Positions 4,227-5,250 of a stretch of 5,250 bases of DNA are shown here, piece after piece. Numbering within the stretch: position 1 is the first letter of the stretch; every line of letters begins with the position of its first letter. The stretch covers positions 1 to 5,250 of the forward strand of contig CAJCJC010000165.1 in assembly GCA_903970575.1 (NCBI GenBank), in the 5' to 3' direction. This DNA comes from Alphaproteobacteria bacterium. GTDB taxonomy: Bacteria > Pseudomonadota > Alphaproteobacteria > BOG-932 > Roseiterribacteraceae. The translations under genes and the position numbers were made by a program. Below the pieces are notes generated by a model. That model made no database searches and had not been told where the DNA came from. It worked only from the letters and a program-made list of their open reading frames with translations.

Positions 4227-5250
4227 TGAAAGGGATAAACGTTAGACGGGAGCCGAGGGCGATTTCGGTCACTGCCTCCGCGATTTCAACCAATCCATCG
4301 CTGCCGCCCATCGAAGACAGAATGCCAGAACCACCATGGCCAAACCGCGACGCGACGAGGTTGTTCGGCCCCTCTTTCACGGCGCAGCGTAAAAACTCCC
4401 GCCGGCCCGGTCTTCGCTTCAACGTGAACCCCGCCTCCACCGGAAAACGCATGGGAGGCGGCGCCGCGGCCCCCATCAGCCGCAGCAGACCCGGCCGCGC
4501 CAGTATCAGGAATGTGATCATCATCGCCACGGGATTCCCAGGGAGGCCAAAGAACGGGACGCCGCCAACATGGCCGAAAGCGAAAGGTTTTCCCGGCTTG
4601 ATCGCCACACTCCAGAAATCGAGGGAGCCCAGGGATTCGATGGCGCCGCGCAAATGATCCTCGTCGCCGACGGACACACCGGCGGACGTTACGATCGCGT
4701 CATGCGTGGCGGCGGCCATCTCCAACGTCGCCCGGATTCGGGTCGGAACGTCCGGCATAATCCCAAGATCGGTTGCATCGATATCCATGCGCCTAAGCAA
4801 GGCGAGCAAGACGGGGCGGTTGGCGTCATAGATGGCGCCCGGTCCCTGCGCGCTTCCGGGATCGATCAGTTCGTCGCCGGCGGATAGCACCGCGACCTTT
4901 AGCCGTCGCCGCGCGGATGCGTCCGAAATCCCGAGGGAGGCCAGCAGTCCAAGTTGCACGGCTTCGAGACGGGCTCCAGCCGCGAGCACTCTCGTTCCCG
5001 TGGCGATATCCTCTCCCGCGCGGCGGATATTGGCCTGCAATGGAATATCGCCTTCGATCCTCAGTCGATCGCCGATTTGCGTCGCCTCTTCTTGCATGGC
5101 GATGGCGTTCACGCTGGATGGGGGAACGGCGCCGGTGAAAATGCGCACCGCCTCGCCGGGGCCCACCTCCAAACCGTGCCCCCTGCCGGCGGCGGCGACG
5201 CCAACGACCAGCAAGCCACGATCGCGCGCCATGCCGAGATCAGCGTGGCG
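4210..5250 (-). CDS. moeA: Molybdopterin molybdotransferase MoeA (5' end beyond window)
   Basis: MoeA inserts molybdate into adenylylated molybdopterin, the step before nucleotide attachment by MobA. The frame is open to the right edge, so the visible 346 residues lack the first part of the protein. The edge reads RHADLG, just after where the family's DGYA motif is expected. Visible in order: GPGEAVRIFTGA, MQEE, the family motif IRRAGEDI, then the MoCF-binding domain with KVAVLSAGDEL, IYDANRP, TSAGVSVGDEDHLR, IKPGKPFAFG and GLPGNPVA, and the C-terminal MoeA domain (RRPGRREFLR to the end). TSAGVSVG differs slightly from the usual TSGGVSMG. The ATG at 5232 is internal, not the true start, because conserved sequence continues past it. 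The stop overlaps the mobA start by 17 bp, so the two form a molybdenum-cofactor operon. Confidence 0.95.
   Translation of the reverse strand, partial: RHADLGMARDRGLLVVGVAAAGRGHGLEVGPGEAVRIFTGAVPPSSVNAIAMQEEATQIGDRLRIEGDIPLQANIRRAGEDIATGTRVLAAGARLEAVQLGLLASLGISDASARRRLKVAVLSAGDELIDPGSAQGPGAIYDANRPVLLALLRRMDIDATDLGIMPDVPTRIRATLEMAAATHDAIVTSAGVSVGDEDHLRGAIESLGSLDFWSVAIKPGKPFAFGHVGGVPFFGLPGNPVAMMITFLILARPGLLRLMGAAAPPPMRFPVEAGFTLKRRPGRREFLRCAVKEGPNNLVASRFGHGGSGILSSMGGSDGLVEIAEAVTEIALGSRLTFIPFSEFGL

Noticed and set aside
3792..4657. Plus-strand open frames opposite mobA and moeA
   Set aside because: mobA and moeA carry diagnostic motifs over their whole length; the opposite frames are GC-driven shadows.
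5230..5232. ATG as the true start of moeA
   Set aside because: The frame stays open to the window edge and the codons before it (RHADLG) fit the conserved MoeA N-terminal region, so the gene begins outside the window.

Overview
The window looks like chromosomal DNA of an alphaproteobacterium, possibly of the Hyphomicrobiales (Beijerinckiaceae or Methylocystaceae type). This rests on moderately high GC content, frequent GTG/TTG starts, small WxxGxW secreted proteins and the style of the moeA/mobA products. The genus cannot be fixed from the sequence. I see no tRNA, rRNA, CRISPR array, transposase or integrase.

Layout, left to right. (1) Minus strand, 1-1340: an aldo/keto reductase followed 26 bp downstream by an epoxide hydrolase that runs off the left edge; they probably form a two-gene metabolic or detoxification unit. 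(2) Minus strand, 1445-1999: a two-gene unit for small envelope proteins. A 39-residue lipoprotein comes first, then a secreted protein with four W-x-x-G-x-[WY] repeats, then a clean intrinsic terminator. A candidate sigma-70 promoter with a paired direct repeat at the predicted transcription start lies upstream. (3) 2000-2316: a non-coding divergent intergenic region with a 27-bp AT-rich palindrome near its right end. (4) Plus strand, 2317-3575: three tightly packed genes of unknown function. They encode a two-helix membrane protein with a coiled coil and a cysteine-bracketed helical tail, a small single-pass membrane protein, and a compact domain whose start is unclear. (5) Minus strand, 3588-5250: moeA (cut by the right edge) overlapping mobA, two late steps of molybdenum cofactor synthesis. 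MoeA inserts molybdate into molybdopterin and MobA attaches GMP. They converge on the unknown cluster with only 12 bp between stop codons.

Most of the window is ordinary chromosome. The least explained part is the 2317-3575 membrane cluster and its upstream palindrome. It could be a small envelope module, but nothing in the sequence shows its function, and I do not claim a new system.
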